From NCBI GenBank assembly GCA_965249205.1, contig CBDFLL010000003.1:203303-267302 (forward strand): 64,000 nt of DNA. Direction: 5' to 3'. Below the pieces are notes generated by a model that had not been told where the DNA came from, ran no database searches, and saw only the letters and a list, made by a program, of their open reading frames with translations. Positions 31,500-40,312 of this stretch are shown here, in pieces. The position numbers were made by a program, and so were the translations under genes. Source of the stretch: JAQBVV01 sp965249205 (lineage in GTDB: Bacteria; Acidobacteriota; Vicinamibacteria; Vicinamibacterales; UBA2999). Numbering within the stretch: position 1 is the first letter of the stretch; each line of letters opens with the position of its first letter.

Positions 31500-33137
31500 A
31501 TGGGTTTGCTCGCTCGAGCCTCGACGGTCGTCACGCCGGCACGGATGCGCGGCTACTCCGGATCGGACCCGTTCGACAGCGTCTACCAGCAGGGGCCCTA
31601 CGTGCCACCGGGGTGGATCGCGCAGATCTCCACCGCCGGTGTGCGCGTCACGCCGGACCTGGCGATGACGCTCTCAGCGGTGTACTGCGCGGTCACGACG
31701 ATCTCGGACGACATCGCGACGATGCCGTGCCATATCTACAAGTACCTGGGCGACGACGGGGACAAGGCGCGTGTGCGCAACCACCCGCTCTCGTACCTGC
31801 TGCGATGGCAGCCGAATCAATGGCAGACAGCGAAAGAGTTCCTGCAGACGATGGTCGGGCACGTCCTACTGCGCAACTTCGCCTTCGCGGAGATTGTACC
31901 GGGGCCACGCAGCGCGATCGGGCAGCTCATTCCCAGGCACCCGGATCGGGTTCGCCAACTCCGGCTCCCCAACGGGAGCGTGAAATACCACCTGCTCGGC
32001 GTGTTCAACGAGGATGGATCGCCACGATACCTGACTGCGGACGAAGTGTTCGTGCTCCGAGATCTCACGACGGATGGGCTGACAGGGATGTCGCGGACCG
32101 CGTACGGGGCCCGCGCGCTCGGCGTCGCCATCGCCCAGGAAACGCACACCGGGACCTACTTCAAACAGGGGACAACACCGGCGATCGCGGCGATTCACAA
32201 GGGCGGCGAGCTCCAGAAGGACGAGGAGGAAGCGCTGCACGCGAGCATCTCCCGCTACATCGGCGGGGCCGAGCACGCCGGCGGGATCCTCGTCATCGAA
32301 GACGACGTCGACATCAAGAACATCGGAGTCGATCCGAAGAACGCGGAGCTGCTCGGCCTGAAGGACTACAGCGTCCGCGAGGTGGCGCGCCTGTTCAAGA
32401 TGCCGGCGCACAAACTCGAGGCGTCACAGCAGACCCAGGCCTACGCCGCCCGCGAGCAGGCCAACCTCGAATACATGATGGGCTGCCTGCGGCCGATCGT
32501 CGTCGGCATCGAGCAGGCCATCATGCGCGACCTCATCATCGAGCGCGACGAGTACTTCGCCGAGTTCCTCATGGAGGCGCTGCTCCGCGGCGACTTGAAG
32601 TCTCGGTCGCTCTACTTCGAGAAGGCGATCGCGAGCCGGTGGATGTGGCCGAGTGAAGTCAGGCGCCGGGAGGGAATGAACCGCGACGAGGAACTGGACG
32701 AGCTCTCGAAGCTCGACCATCGCACGGGGAGCACAAGGGACAGCGCGGCGGGCGGAGGTACCGGCGAGGCCAGGCACGTCAACGGCGGCCACTCCGCGCG
32801 GGCGACGCTGATGGCGTACGACAACGCGGTCCGCGTCCTCCGGCGAGAGCGCGCGGCGGTCGAGAAGATCGCCAAGAAACATCCCTCGGCCAGCGACGTG
32901 GACACGTGGCACACGGAGCTGCGGACGTTCTTCGAGTCGCACGCGGGGTTCGTCGCCGAGACGATGCGGCTCCCGATCGGGACGGCACGGGCCTACGCGG
33001 CACAGCACGGAGCGGAGCTCGAGGCGCGCGGCCTCGTGTTCCTGGATGAGCACTGGGAGCGCTGCGAGGCCGAGGACCTCGTCGAGCTGTCCCTTGACCC
33101 TGACCGGGCTGGCGGCCTCGCCGTCGCCACAGCATGA
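31500..33137 (+). CDS. HK97-family portal protein
   Basis: 545 aa starting immediately after the previous stop. 'LSAVYCAVTTISDDIATMPCHIY', 'HPLSYLLRWQPNQWQTAKEFLQ', 'YGARALGVAIAQETHTGTYFK' and 'YSVREVARLFKMPAHKL...QTQAYAAREQAN' are typical of portal proteins. The about 120-aa C-terminal extension after 'RREGMN' is charged and may contact internal proteins. Forms the dodecameric DNA gate. Confidence 0.94.
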   Translation: MGLLARASTVVTPARMRGYSGSDPFDSVYQQGPYVPPGWIAQISTAGVRVTPDLAMTLSAVYCAVTTISDDIATMPCHIYKYLGDDGDKARVRNHPLSYLLRWQPNQWQTAKEFLQTMVGHVLLRNFAFAEIVPGPRSAIGQLIPRHPDRVRQLRLPNGSVKYHLLGVFNEDGSPRYLTADEVFVLRDLTTDGLTGMSRTAYGARALGVAIAQETHTGTYFKQGTTPAIAAIHKGGELQKDEEEALHASISRYIGGAEHAGGILVIEDDVDIKNIGVDPKNAELLGLKDYSVREVARLFKMPAHKLEASQQTQAYAAREQANLEYMMGCLRPIVVGIEQAIMRDLIIERDEYFAEFLMEALLRGDLKSRSLYFEKAIASRWMWPSEVRRREGMNRDEELDELSKLDHRTGSTRDSAAGGGTGEARHVNGGHSARATLMAYDNAVRVLRRERAAVEKIAKKHPSASDVDTWHTELRTFFESHAGFVAETMRLPIGTARAYAAQHGAELEARGLVFLDEHWERCEAEDLVELSLDPDRAGGLAVATA

Positions 33138-33147
33138 GGACACGACC

Positions 33148-34182
33148 ATGAAGCATCACACCTCCAGCGCCTTGCCGTATCTGAAGCCGGGACCGTGGGC
33201 GCTCCACGAGCCGGAGCTGCAGCGGTTGCCCGCCAATGTCGCGGGGCGCTTGGCGACGATCCAGGGCATGACGGCTGTCGACATGCACGCGCGCGTGCAG
33301 GCGGTCAGCGGGCACGTGTTGGGCCGCGTCTCAGGACCGATCGCGGTTATCCCCATCCGCGGCATCATCACCGGTCGCTACGACTGGTTCACCTGGCTGA
33401 TGGACGGCACGTCGATGGACATGGTCCGGGCGGCCGTGCGGCAGTATCTGGCCGACCCGTCGCTGAGCGCGATCGTCTTCGACATCGATTCCCCTGGGGG
33501 ATACCTGGAGGGCCTGCAGGACACCTTCGACGAGCTGTTCGCCGCGCGGGGCCAGAAGACGATGGTCGCGATCGCCAACCGGCTGTCCGCGAGCGCGGCG
33601 TACTGGCCGGTGACAGCCTGCGACGAGTTCTGGATGACACAGGACGCCCAGGTGGGGTCGGTCGGCGTCTTCACCGAGCACTGGGACGCGTCGAAGTTCT
33701 ACGAAGCGATGGGTGTGCACGTGACCGTCGTCAAGTACGGCGAGCACAAGGCCGAGACGCACGACGTCCAGCCGCTGAGTGAGGAGGCCGAGGCGGAGCT
33801 GCAGGCGAGCGTCAACTACTTCGGCGACATGTTCGTCAAGGCCGTCGCGAAGGGCCGCGGCACGTCGGTGGCGGAGGTCAAGGCGGACTTTGGACAGGGG
33901 CGCGTCCTCCGGGCGAAGGATGCGGTCCGCGTCGGGATGGTCGACAGGATCGGGACGCTCGAGCAGCTGTTGGCGAAGTTGACGCCGAAGCACGGCCGAG
34001 GAGGCCTGGCCGCGGCCGCCAGTACCACAGAGCCCCCGGCCGTGCCCGTGGCTGCAGGCGATCCTGCGCCGCCGCCCGAACCGACCGCCACGGTGCTAGC
34101 GGCCGAAGAGTCGCCCGTCGAGGCGCAGATCGACGACATCGATCTGCTGCGGGATCAGATGGACCTCAACCAGCGGTCTTGA
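33148..34182 (+). CDS. S49/SppA-like prohead protease
   Basis: 344 aa. ATG 33148 preferred over an upstream in-frame GTG inside the portal gene. 'VIPIRGIITGR', 'IVFDIDSPGGYLEGLQ', 'NRLSASAAYWPVTACDEFWMTQDAQVGSVGV' place the SppA catalytic Ser (SASAAYW) and a downstream Lys ('KYGEHKAE'). A Pro/Ala-rich C-terminal tail may serve as a scaffold. It probably matures the capsid, replacing the usual S14/U35 enzyme. Confidence 0.9.
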   Translation: MKHHTSSALPYLKPGPWALHEPELQRLPANVAGRLATIQGMTAVDMHARVQAVSGHVLGRVSGPIAVIPIRGIITGRYDWFTWLMDGTSMDMVRAAVRQYLADPSLSAIVFDIDSPGGYLEGLQDTFDELFAARGQKTMVAIANRLSASAAYWPVTACDEFWMTQDAQVGSVGVFTEHWDASKFYEAMGVHVTVVKYGEHKAETHDVQPLSEEAEAELQASVNYFGDMFVKAVAKGRGTSVAEVKADFGQGRVLRAKDAVRVGMVDRIGTLEQLLAKLTPKHGRGGLAAAASTTEPPAVPVAAGDPAPPPEPTATVLAAEESPVEAQIDDIDLLRDQMDLNQRS

Positions 34183-34193
34183 ACACATCGGCT

Positions 34194-34436
34194 ATGCCAC
34201 AGTCGGCCAGTTTGGAACGGGCGAAGCCTCGCGGCCGCCGGCGAGGTCGGCCGCGCGTGACCGTGCCGCGACAGCCGGTGTGTGTGCGCCTCCCTGCGGC
34301 AGAGCACGACGCACTCGCAAAGGTCGCACGCGAGCAGCGCACGACGATCACAGCCCTGCTCCGGCGCGCCGCGCGTGAATTGTTGTACTCCCAAAAATAC
34401 AGATCAGGGGGTTCACGCTTATCCTCGGACAACTGA
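34194..34436 (+). CDS. Small RHH-like DNA-binding protein
   Basis: 80 aa from ATG 34194 (a TTG at 34179 would overlap the protease stop). 'GRPRVTVPRQPVCVRLPAAEHDALAKVAREQRTTITALLRRAARELL' is a ribbon-helix-helix pattern: a strand, then two helices, with a basic arm. It sits inside the head operon, so it may repress late transcription or bind DNA during packaging. Confidence 0.6.
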   Translation: MPQSASLERAKPRGRRRGRPRVTVPRQPVCVRLPAAEHDALAKVAREQRTTITALLRRAARELLYSQKYRSGGSRLSSDN

Positions 34437-34508
34437 TCGAGGTCGTTCGGTTCTACCGCTCTGAGAGCGGGTTCCCGGGCGGCAACACAGACGCTGCGGC
34501 TTTCAGAG

Positions 34509-34572
34509 AACGCCCAGTCTGTTTCGAGAACACACCCCGCCGGGGTGGAGTTCCGTCACAGGCCTGGGCGTT
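34509..34572 (+). promoter_or_regulatory. Structured leader ahead of the major capsid gene
   Basis: AACGCCCAG (34509-34517) pairs with CTGGGCGTT (34564-34572), and inside it CACCCCG-C-CGGGGTG (34533-34547) forms a second hairpin. The stem ends in GTTTGT, so it may be a partial terminator or an mRNA-stability element that sets capsid expression apart from the upstream genes. Confidence 0.5.
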
Positions 34573-34614
34573 TGTCGTATCAGGCCATCACGCGTGTTGG
34601 GGAGCTGGACGTAC

Positions 34615-35997
34615 ATGGACAAGCACACCGAGCGACGACTGCCCATCGTTCCGGCGAGTGCCTCGCTGAAGGCGCTTCGCCAGGCGAAGGTCGATCTGCA
34701 CGCAAAGATGACGGCCATCGTGGACAAGTTGGCGTCGGACAAGACGCTCTCAGCGGAGGACAAGGCCACGCTCCGCTCGGACCTGAAGACCGACCAGGCG
34801 GCGTTCGACGAGAACAACGAGCTGCTCGCGTCGGCCGAAGCGCTCAACGAGGCGCAGCGCAGCATGGCGCCGGTCAATGATCCCGATGTCGCGGCCGGCG
34901 CGGGCGGTGCCGCGGCGGCCCAGGTCGAGCTTGGGATCAATCGGGTGGAACTGGACTCGAAGCGCGGCTTCGCCAGTCACACCGACCAGTTGGACGCCAT
35001 CATGAAGACGGGCCAGACCGGTGTGGTCGATTCCCGTCTCAAGCACCTGGCGGCGGCTGGCGCCGATGAGGCGGGCGGGCACACCAACCCGCACGGCGCG
35101 TTCCTCTTGGCACCGGCGTTCGCGCCGGACCTGCTGTCGGTGCAGGGCGAGGTCGATCCGCTGGCTGGCCGTGTGCGCGCGATTCCGATGACCGCCGACC
35201 GCGTGGTGTTTAACGCCCGCGTGGACAAGCACCACGCCACCAGCGTGTCGGGTGGCCTCACGGTGTCCCGCACCCCGGAGACGAAGGCCGTCTCAACATC
35301 GCGCACTGAGTTCGAGCAGGTCGAGTTGGTGGCGAGGGACCTGTGTGGCGCCGGCTTCGCCACGAACCGGATCCTGCAGACCTCGCCGATCTCGTTCCTG
35401 GCGCTGCTGCAGTCGGGGTTCCGCGACGAGTTTGCCTCGAAGCTCATCGACGAGCGGTTGAACGGCACCGGGGTGTCCGAGTTTGACGGCGTCATCCGCG
35501 CGGCGTGCACCATTGCCGTCGCCAAGGAGAGCGGGCAGGCGGCCGACACGATCACGTTCGCCAACATCAACACGATGCGGGCGCGCTGCTGGCGCTATGG
35601 CGACGCGGTGTGGCTGGCCAATCACGACACGCTGCCGCAGGTCACGACACTCACGATGCCGATCGGCACCGGCGGCGTCCACATCCCGATCTACGCCCCG
35701 GGGAAGGAAGACGCGCCGCAGGGCACGTTGCTGGGGCGCCCGATCTTTTTCACGGAGTTTTGCCAGACGCTCGGGGACAAAGGCGACATCGTGCTTGGTG
35801 TCTGGAGTGAGTTCCTGGAGGGGACACTCGGCGCGATGGAGCAGTCGTCGTCTATCCACGTCCGCTTCCTGAACCGCGAGGAGGCGTTCCTGTTCGTGCT
35901 GCGCAACGACGGCAAGCCCTGGTGGCGGTCGGCGCTGACGCCCAAGTACTCGGCGGTGATGCTGTCGCCGTTCGTCGTCTTGGCGAACCGCGCCTAA
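34615..35997 (+). CDS. HK97-fold major capsid protein
   Basis: 460 aa from ATG 34615 (GGGGAG upstream). Residues 1-100 form a charged helical delta-domain ('KALRQAKVDLHAKMTAIVDKL') expected to be cleaved by the protease. 'GGHTNPHGAFLLAP', 'VELVARDLCGAGFATNRILQ', 'FRDEFASKLIDERLNGTG', and 'YAPGKEDAPQGTLLGRPIFFTEFCQTLGDKGDIVLG' match the HK97 shell domain. Complete. Confidence 0.95.
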   Translation: MDKHTERRLPIVPASASLKALRQAKVDLHAKMTAIVDKLASDKTLSAEDKATLRSDLKTDQAAFDENNELLASAEALNEAQRSMAPVNDPDVAAGAGGAAAAQVELGINRVELDSKRGFASHTDQLDAIMKTGQTGVVDSRLKHLAAAGADEAGGHTNPHGAFLLAPAFAPDLLSVQGEVDPLAGRVRAIPMTADRVVFNARVDKHHATSVSGGLTVSRTPETKAVSTSRTEFEQVELVARDLCGAGFATNRILQTSPISFLALLQSGFRDEFASKLIDERLNGTGVSEFDGVIRAACTIAVAKESGQAADTITFANINTMRARCWRYGDAVWLANHDTLPQVTTLTMPIGTGGVHIPIYAPGKEDAPQGTLLGRPIFFTEFCQTLGDKGDIVLGVWSEFLEGTLGAMEQSSSIHVRFLNREEAFLFVLRNDGKPWWRSALTPKYSAVMLSPFVVLANRA

Positions 35998-36014
35998 CGG
36001 GCGCGCGTGATGCT

Positions 36015-36040
36015 GGTGGGTGGCTTTCGGGCCACTCACC
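36015..36040 (+). terminator. Hairpin after the capsid gene
   Basis: GGTGGGTGGC (36015-36024), loop TTTCGG, GCCACTCACC (36031-36040), one mismatch. No T-run follows, so it is more likely a partial terminator or 3' stabiliser of capsid mRNA. Confidence 0.5.
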
Positions 36041-36085
36041 CAGTCCCCTGATTCGATCGATTGACGAGCAAGGAGCAAGAACACG

Positions 36086-36520
36086 ATGACGACAGCAATC
36101 ACGAGCGTGAAGGGCACGTCGGCGCTCAAGGTCACGGGCTACGTGCACGACATCGCGGATGCCACGGTCGCGACCACGATCGCGTGGCTGCCCCTGAAGG
36201 ACTTCGACTGGCTTCTGGCGGCGGTGGCGCTTGTGTCCGGCACCGGCCTGCTCACGGTGAAGATCGTCGCCGCGACCGACCCCAGCGGCACCGGCGCCGT
36301 GGAAGTCATCGCGCACCCCGACCCCACGGTGGCCGATGCCGCCGGCGACGTCGTGTATCTCGAGGTGTCCGCCGAGCAGGTCACGGAGGTCCTGGCGGGT
36401 GCCACGCACGTGTCGGTCGAGCTGGCGTGCGACCACGCGGACGACCTCGCCGCCGTGACCTACATCTTCGGCGGCGCGATGCGGCAGTACGCCGGCCTGA
36501 CGGCCGACCAGATCGCCTAG
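36086..36520 (+). CDS. Head decoration or neck-associated protein
   Basis: 144 aa behind AAGGAG, 88 bp after the capsid. Thr/Ala/Val-rich, mostly predicted beta ('VIAHPDPTVADAAGDVVYLEVSAEQV'), no signal peptide. Position directly after the major capsid suits a decoration protein; no family match claimed. Confidence 0.55.
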   Translation: MTTAITSVKGTSALKVTGYVHDIADATVATTIAWLPLKDFDWLLAAVALVSGTGLLTVKIVAATDPSGTGAVEVIAHPDPTVADAAGDVVYLEVSAEQVTEVLAGATHVSVELACDHADDLAAVTYIFGGAMRQYAGLTADQIA

Positions 36521-36542
36521 TCCGGCCCGCGGGACACACAGC

Positions 36543-36647
36543 ATGGTCTACGCGTGCGGCCAGCGCCTCGCCGGCACCCTCGGTGCCACCGCCGCGCACG
36601 CGCGGCGGCGGATCGACGGGCAGGCGTGTGTCGGAGTCGACACGTGA
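36543..36647 (+). CDS. 34-aa small head-operon peptide
   Basis: ATG 36543; its stop overlaps the next GTG. Basic, with two cysteines. Supported only by position and coupling. Confidence 0.35.
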   Translation: MVYACGQRLAGTLGATAAHARRRIDGQACVGVDT

Positions 36648-37225
36648 GCCTGTCACTGGCCGTGGGGCCAGCGACAGAACCTGTGACGCTCGTCGAACTG
36701 AAGGCACAGATGAAGCTCGACCACACGGCGGACGACACGCGCCTCGCGGAGATGGTGATCCCGACGGCGCGCCAGCTCGCCGAGGCGCACACGGGGCGGG
36801 CATTCATCACGCAAACGTGGGTCCTCACGCTGCGCGGGTTTGGCATGGAGCCGATCGTGATCCCGAAGCCACCGCTGGTGTCGATCACGAGCGTGCACTA
36901 CGTCGACGCGCACGGCGCGACGCAAACGTGGACCGCAGGGACGACGGGGTATCAGCTCGACCACCCGACGGGCCAGTTCGCACGCTTCGCCACCCTCCAA
37001 CCGGCCTACGGGGTGCGCTGGCCACGGACGCGTGATGTCCCTGGAGCCGTCACGATCACCGTCGTGGCGGGCTACGGCGCCGCGGCGAACGTACCAGTCG
37101 GGATCAAGGACGCGGTCCTGCTGTGGGCGGAAGGCCTCTACCGACTCGACGCGAGTCTGATGGAGATCGCGCGTGGCGTGCTCATGCCCTTCCGCGCGAA
37201 GTACGGCGCGCTGAGGGTCGCATGA
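36644..37225 (+). CDS. Head-tail connector (gp6-like)
   Basis: 193 aa from GTG 36644. 'VTLVELKAQMKLDHTADDTRLAEMVIPTARQLAEAHTGRAF' is the classic helical opening of phage connector proteins, followed by a beta-rich middle and a helical C-terminus ('VGIKDAVLLWAEGLY'). Binds below the portal to form the neck. Confidence 0.85.
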   Translation: MSLSLAVGPATEPVTLVELKAQMKLDHTADDTRLAEMVIPTARQLAEAHTGRAFITQTWVLTLRGFGMEPIVIPKPPLVSITSVHYVDAHGATQTWTAGTTGYQLDHPTGQFARFATLQPAYGVRWPRTRDVPGAVTITVVAGYGAAANVPVGIKDAVLLWAEGLYRLDASLMEIARGVLMPFRAKYGALRVA

Positions 37226-37803
37226 AGTTGACCAGCGCCGATCTTACGGAGCGGCTGGCGTTCCAACGGAATTCGCTGACCGCTGACGGGCAGGGCGGAG
37301 AATCCAGCGACTGGACTCCGTTCGCCACGATCTGGGGCCAGGTCCAGCCACTGTCCGGTCGAGAGACCTTGCAGGCCGCGGCGGTGACGTCGCTGGTGAG
37401 CTATCGCGCACGGATTGCCGCGCAGCAGCTCGAGGCCGCGGCGGTCGCCGTGACAAGCATCACGCGGCGTGGATCCACGGTCACGGTCACGACGGCCGCG
37501 GCGCACGGGTTGGAGACCGATGACTATGCGCGGATCGCCGGGGCGACCGAGATCGACTACACCGGCACGTTCCAAGTGACCGTGACGTCGACGACGGTCT
37601 TCACCTTCACGGTGAGCCACAGCCCAGACACGCCAGCGACGGGGACCATCACGTCGACGTTGCTCCTACCGGTGCAGCCGACGTTGCGGATCGCGTGGAC
37701 GCCGAGCTGGGACGCCGGCCAGGCGGCCAAGACGCTGGAGATACGTGCGGTCAGGCCGCTTGATCGCGACTGGTTCGAGCTCGACCTGGGAGAGGCAGCC
37801 TGA
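37222..37803 (+). CDS. Head-closure/joining protein with inserted beta-module
   Basis: 193 aa, ATGA-coupled. The ends ('DLTERLAFQR...WTPFATIWGQVQPLSGRE' and 'RIAWTPSWDAG...LEIRAVRPLDRDW') fit the SPP1 gp16-like joining family, usually about 110 aa. Between them are about 75 residues ('VTSITRRGSTVTVTTAAAHGLETDDY...FTVSHSP'), an added beta-sandwich-like module. A related module appears in the tail protein at 38635. Confidence 0.8.
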   Translation: MKLTSADLTERLAFQRNSLTADGQGGESSDWTPFATIWGQVQPLSGRETLQAAAVTSLVSYRARIAAQQLEAAAVAVTSITRRGSTVTVTTAAAHGLETDDYARIAGATEIDYTGTFQVTVTSTTVFTFTVSHSPDTPATGTITSTLLLPVQPTLRIAWTPSWDAGQAAKTLEIRAVRPLDRDWFELDLGEAA

Positions 37804-37804
37804 A

Positions 37805-38221
37805 ATGGTCTCTCTCGCGCTGTCCCCTGTCTCAGCTGCCGTCTATACCGTGCTCAATGTGGCGGCGCTGACTACGCTGGCGCCCGGTGGGGTGCGCGAC
37901 TACGTGCCGCAGAAGCCGACCTTCCCGCTGGTCTGGTTCGAGCTGCAGGAGGAAGAGCGACGGGGACTGGGGACGGGGGGCCTGCCCGAAGTGGACCTGC
38001 GCGTCCACTGCTACAGCCAGGCGTTAGGGGGCGCCGAGGGGCAGGCCGTGATGCAGCAAGTGATCGAGCTCCTGAAGGACCAGGCGTTGATCGTTCCCGG
38101 CTATACGCAAGGCGGGCGCGTCTTCTATGACCGCACGGTGCCCCTGGCCGACGAACTCGTGAACGGCGTGCCGGTGCGCGAGCTCGTCGCGATGTTCCGC
38201 ATATTTGTGGAGGAGGCATGA
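37805..38221 (+). CDS. Tail-completion protein (DUF3168-like)
   Basis: 138 aa. 'VSAAVYTVLNVAALTTLAPGGVRDYVPQKPTFPLVWFEL' and later 'LLKDQALIVPGYTQGG' fit DUF3168, the gp17-like tail terminator family. ATGA-coupled to the next gene. Confidence 0.8.
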   Translation: MVSLALSPVSAAVYTVLNVAALTTLAPGGVRDYVPQKPTFPLVWFELQEEERRGLGTGGLPEVDLRVHCYSQALGGAEGQAVMQQVIELLKDQALIVPGYTQGGRVFYDRTVPLADELVNGVPVRELVAMFRIFVEEA

Positions 38222-38442
38222 CCCACGAGAACAGCACGGTGACCGACGGGCGCCCGCACAGCGATCCCGGCGCCGGGCTCGTCCTCCCGAACGGCCTGCC
38301 TGCGACGCCATCGGCAGACCCGGCGTGTCCGACCTGTCGAGCGTCTGCCGACAGGCGGCAGGCTTCTGGGGGGTTCGGTGTCCCGCATCCCGTGTGTGGT
38401 GTCTGCGGGCACGAGTTTCTCGGCGAGGTGTGGCGTGGCTAG
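38218..38442 (+). CDS. Small Cys-rich protein, unknown
   Basis: 74 aa. 'CPTCRASADRRQ...GVPHPVCGVCGHEF' has two CxxC knuckles, a small zinc ribbon. Unusual inside a tail operon; coupled to both neighbours. Confidence 0.5.
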   Translation: MTHENSTVTDGRPHSDPGAGLVLPNGLPATPSADPACPTCRASADRRQASGGFGVPHPVCGVCGHEFLGEVWRG

Positions 38443-38638
38443 CCAGGCCATGCAGGGGAAGGAGTACCGCGCGCTGCGGAGACTGTCGACGCTGGCGAAT
38501 GTCACGGTGGCCGCGGTGGGCGAGACCTGCGAGCGCGTGGCGCCGTCGAGTCTCCCGTCGCTGCTGGCGAGCGGGAAGATCGAGCGCGTGACACCGGCGC
38601 CGACGGCACGGCCTGGGCGCAGCAAGGATCGAGCATGA
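38435..38638 (+). CDS. Small helical tail-operon protein
   Basis: 67 aa from GTG 38435 (alternative ATG 38450), coupled to the next gene by ATGA. 'GKEYRALRRLSTLANVTVAAVGETCERVAPSSL' resembles a small helical DNA-binding or structural peptide. No family recognised. Confidence 0.45.
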   Translation: MASQAMQGKEYRALRRLSTLANVTVAAVGETCERVAPSSLPSLLASGKIERVTPAPTARPGRSKDRA

Positions 38639-39606
38639 GCAAATACGGATCGTCATCATTCTCGGTGCTGCTCGTCGACGGCTTCGACATGCTGGCCGCG
38701 AAACTGCAAGCCTTCAGCCATGGCGAGGAGTCGCTCACCGAGCAGACCAACGGGTTGGGTGACGGGCACGTGCAGCACTCGCCGGTCAACATGACGCAGG
38801 CCACGCTCTCACAGGAGGGCGCCTTCTTCGACGATGCGGCCAACGGCATCCACGAGGCGTTCAAGGCGTCGTCGAACGTCAACCGTATCCTCTGCTTTGC
38901 GTTCATGGGCAACACGATCGGTCAGGCGTTCACGGCCGCCGTTGGGGCTTTCCGGCAGCGCTATGAGGTGCTCGTGGCGGCGCCTGGGTTGACGAAGGCG
39001 AACGCCACGTATGTGGTCGACGGCGTCACGGAGGACGGGGTCATCCTGCAGGCGCATGGCGCGAAGACCGCCGACTGGAACACGGAGGTGTCGGCCCCGG
39101 TGGACTACACGCTCGACACGTCCCAGCGGGTGATGCCGATCACGTCGAACTCGCAGGCGACCCCGACGGTGGTGACGTGTCCGGTGGCGCACGGGCGGGC
39201 CACGGGCGGCATCATCCTGATCTCCGGGGAGTCTGGGTCCAGCCCGACGATCAACGGCGAGCGCGCGATCACGGTGCTCAGTCCCACCACGTTCTCGGTG
39301 CCGGTGGACACCTCGGCCGGGTCTGGAGGCACTGGCGGCTCGTTCGTCCGCGCAAACTCGGTGGACGGTGGAGCGGGCGTCCAGCAGGTCTCTGCCTTCT
39401 CAGGGTTCACGGGCTACATCGGCACGGTGCGCGACTCGGCCGACAACGTCACCTATGCGGACCTGGTGACCTTTGCGGATGTGACGGCCGCGCCGGCCGT
39501 GGAACGCGTGGCGGTGGCCGGGATCGTGGACCGGTATCTGGCGTTCGACGGAAACGTGACGGGCACGGGGTCGATCACCCCGTTCGCCGGATTTAGTCGT
39601 GGATGA
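38635..39606 (+). CDS. Tail tube-like structural protein with beta-insert
   Basis: 323 aa. N-terminal half 'FDMLAAKLQAFSHGEESLTEQTNGLGDG' and the C-terminal 'DVTAAPAVERVAVAGIVDRYLAFDGN' fit phage tail tube or tube-associated proteins. Residues about 165-240 ('PITSNSQATPTVVTCPVAHGRATGG...SPTTFSVPVDT') are an inserted module similar in plan to that in the 37222 protein. Second tail-tube candidate is at 39804. Confidence 0.65.
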   Translation: MSKYGSSSFSVLLVDGFDMLAAKLQAFSHGEESLTEQTNGLGDGHVQHSPVNMTQATLSQEGAFFDDAANGIHEAFKASSNVNRILCFAFMGNTIGQAFTAAVGAFRQRYEVLVAAPGLTKANATYVVDGVTEDGVILQAHGAKTADWNTEVSAPVDYTLDTSQRVMPITSNSQATPTVVTCPVAHGRATGGIILISGESGSSPTINGERAITVLSPTTFSVPVDTSAGSGGTGGSFVRANSVDGGAGVQQVSAFSGFTGYIGTVRDSADNVTYADLVTFADVTAAPAVERVAVAGIVDRYLAFDGNVTGTGSITPFAGFSRG

Positions 39607-39799
39607 CGTCGCGCTCGGGTCGTCACGTAATGCGGCCCGCGATACGGAGGACGCCGTACGACAGCACCTCCGGAGCACACCGGGGGACGCGGCCGAACAG
39701 GCGCGCGGGCACGTCGTGTACCGGCACGCAGTGGCGCTGAGGAAGGCGCTCGAAGATTGGATCGGCACGCGGACGTTCCGGGCCGCACAGCAGGAGTAG
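39599..39799 (+). CDS. Small tail-operon protein, unknown
   Basis: 66 aa from GTG 39599 overlapping the preceding stop. Helical and charged ('DTEDAVRQHLRSTPGDAAEQARGH'). No family recognised. Confidence 0.4.
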   Translation: MDDVALGSSRNAARDTEDAVRQHLRSTPGDAAEQARGHVVYRHAVALRKALEDWIGTRTFRAAQQE

Positions 39800-39803
39800 A
39801 GAG

Positions 39804-40232
39804 ATGGCAAAGCATGGTTCTTCCGAAGTCACGATCACGCTTGAGGACGCACCTGGTGGGACGGCGCGCGACATCACGCCCTACGTGAACACCATTGGGG
39901 GACTCGCGATCGAGCACCTGACGCAGCAGACCAATCCGTTCGGGGTCGCCTACCAGTCCCACACGCCGACCGGCGTGGAGATGACGCCGGACATCCCGGT
40001 CAGTGGGTTCTTCGACGACACGGCGACCGTGGGGCCGCATGTCGTGCTGAAGCCGGCGGCGGCGGACAAGGCGCCGGCCAGCGTCGGGCGCGTGCTGGTG
40101 ATCGTCGCGGCGACGGGTGCCACGTTCACCATCGCGGTGCACCTGGTCAAGTACGAAGTGCTCAACAAGAGCGGGAACTTGACCGAGTATGCCGCGCTGG
40201 TGCGGCAGAAGAGCGCCGGCGTCTGGTCGTAG
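39804..40232 (+). CDS. Tail tube-family protein
   Basis: 142 aa. 'SSEVTITLEDAPGGTARDITPYVNTIGGLAIEHLTQQTNPFG' and 'TATVGPHVVLKPAAAD' resemble small phage tail proteins, all beta. Lies just before the chaperone genes, where the tail tube gene normally sits. Confidence 0.6.
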   Translation: MAKHGSSEVTITLEDAPGGTARDITPYVNTIGGLAIEHLTQQTNPFGVAYQSHTPTGVEMTPDIPVSGFFDDTATVGPHVVLKPAAADKAPASVGRVLVIVAATGATFTIAVHLVKYEVLNKSGNLTEYAALVRQKSAGVWS

Positions 40233-40312
40233 CGCACTGAGAAGCGCGACGCCGGTCCACGCGCGCAATTCCGCGCGCGTCGGCCGGCGTCCCCGTTCAC
40301 ACGAGGCACAGC

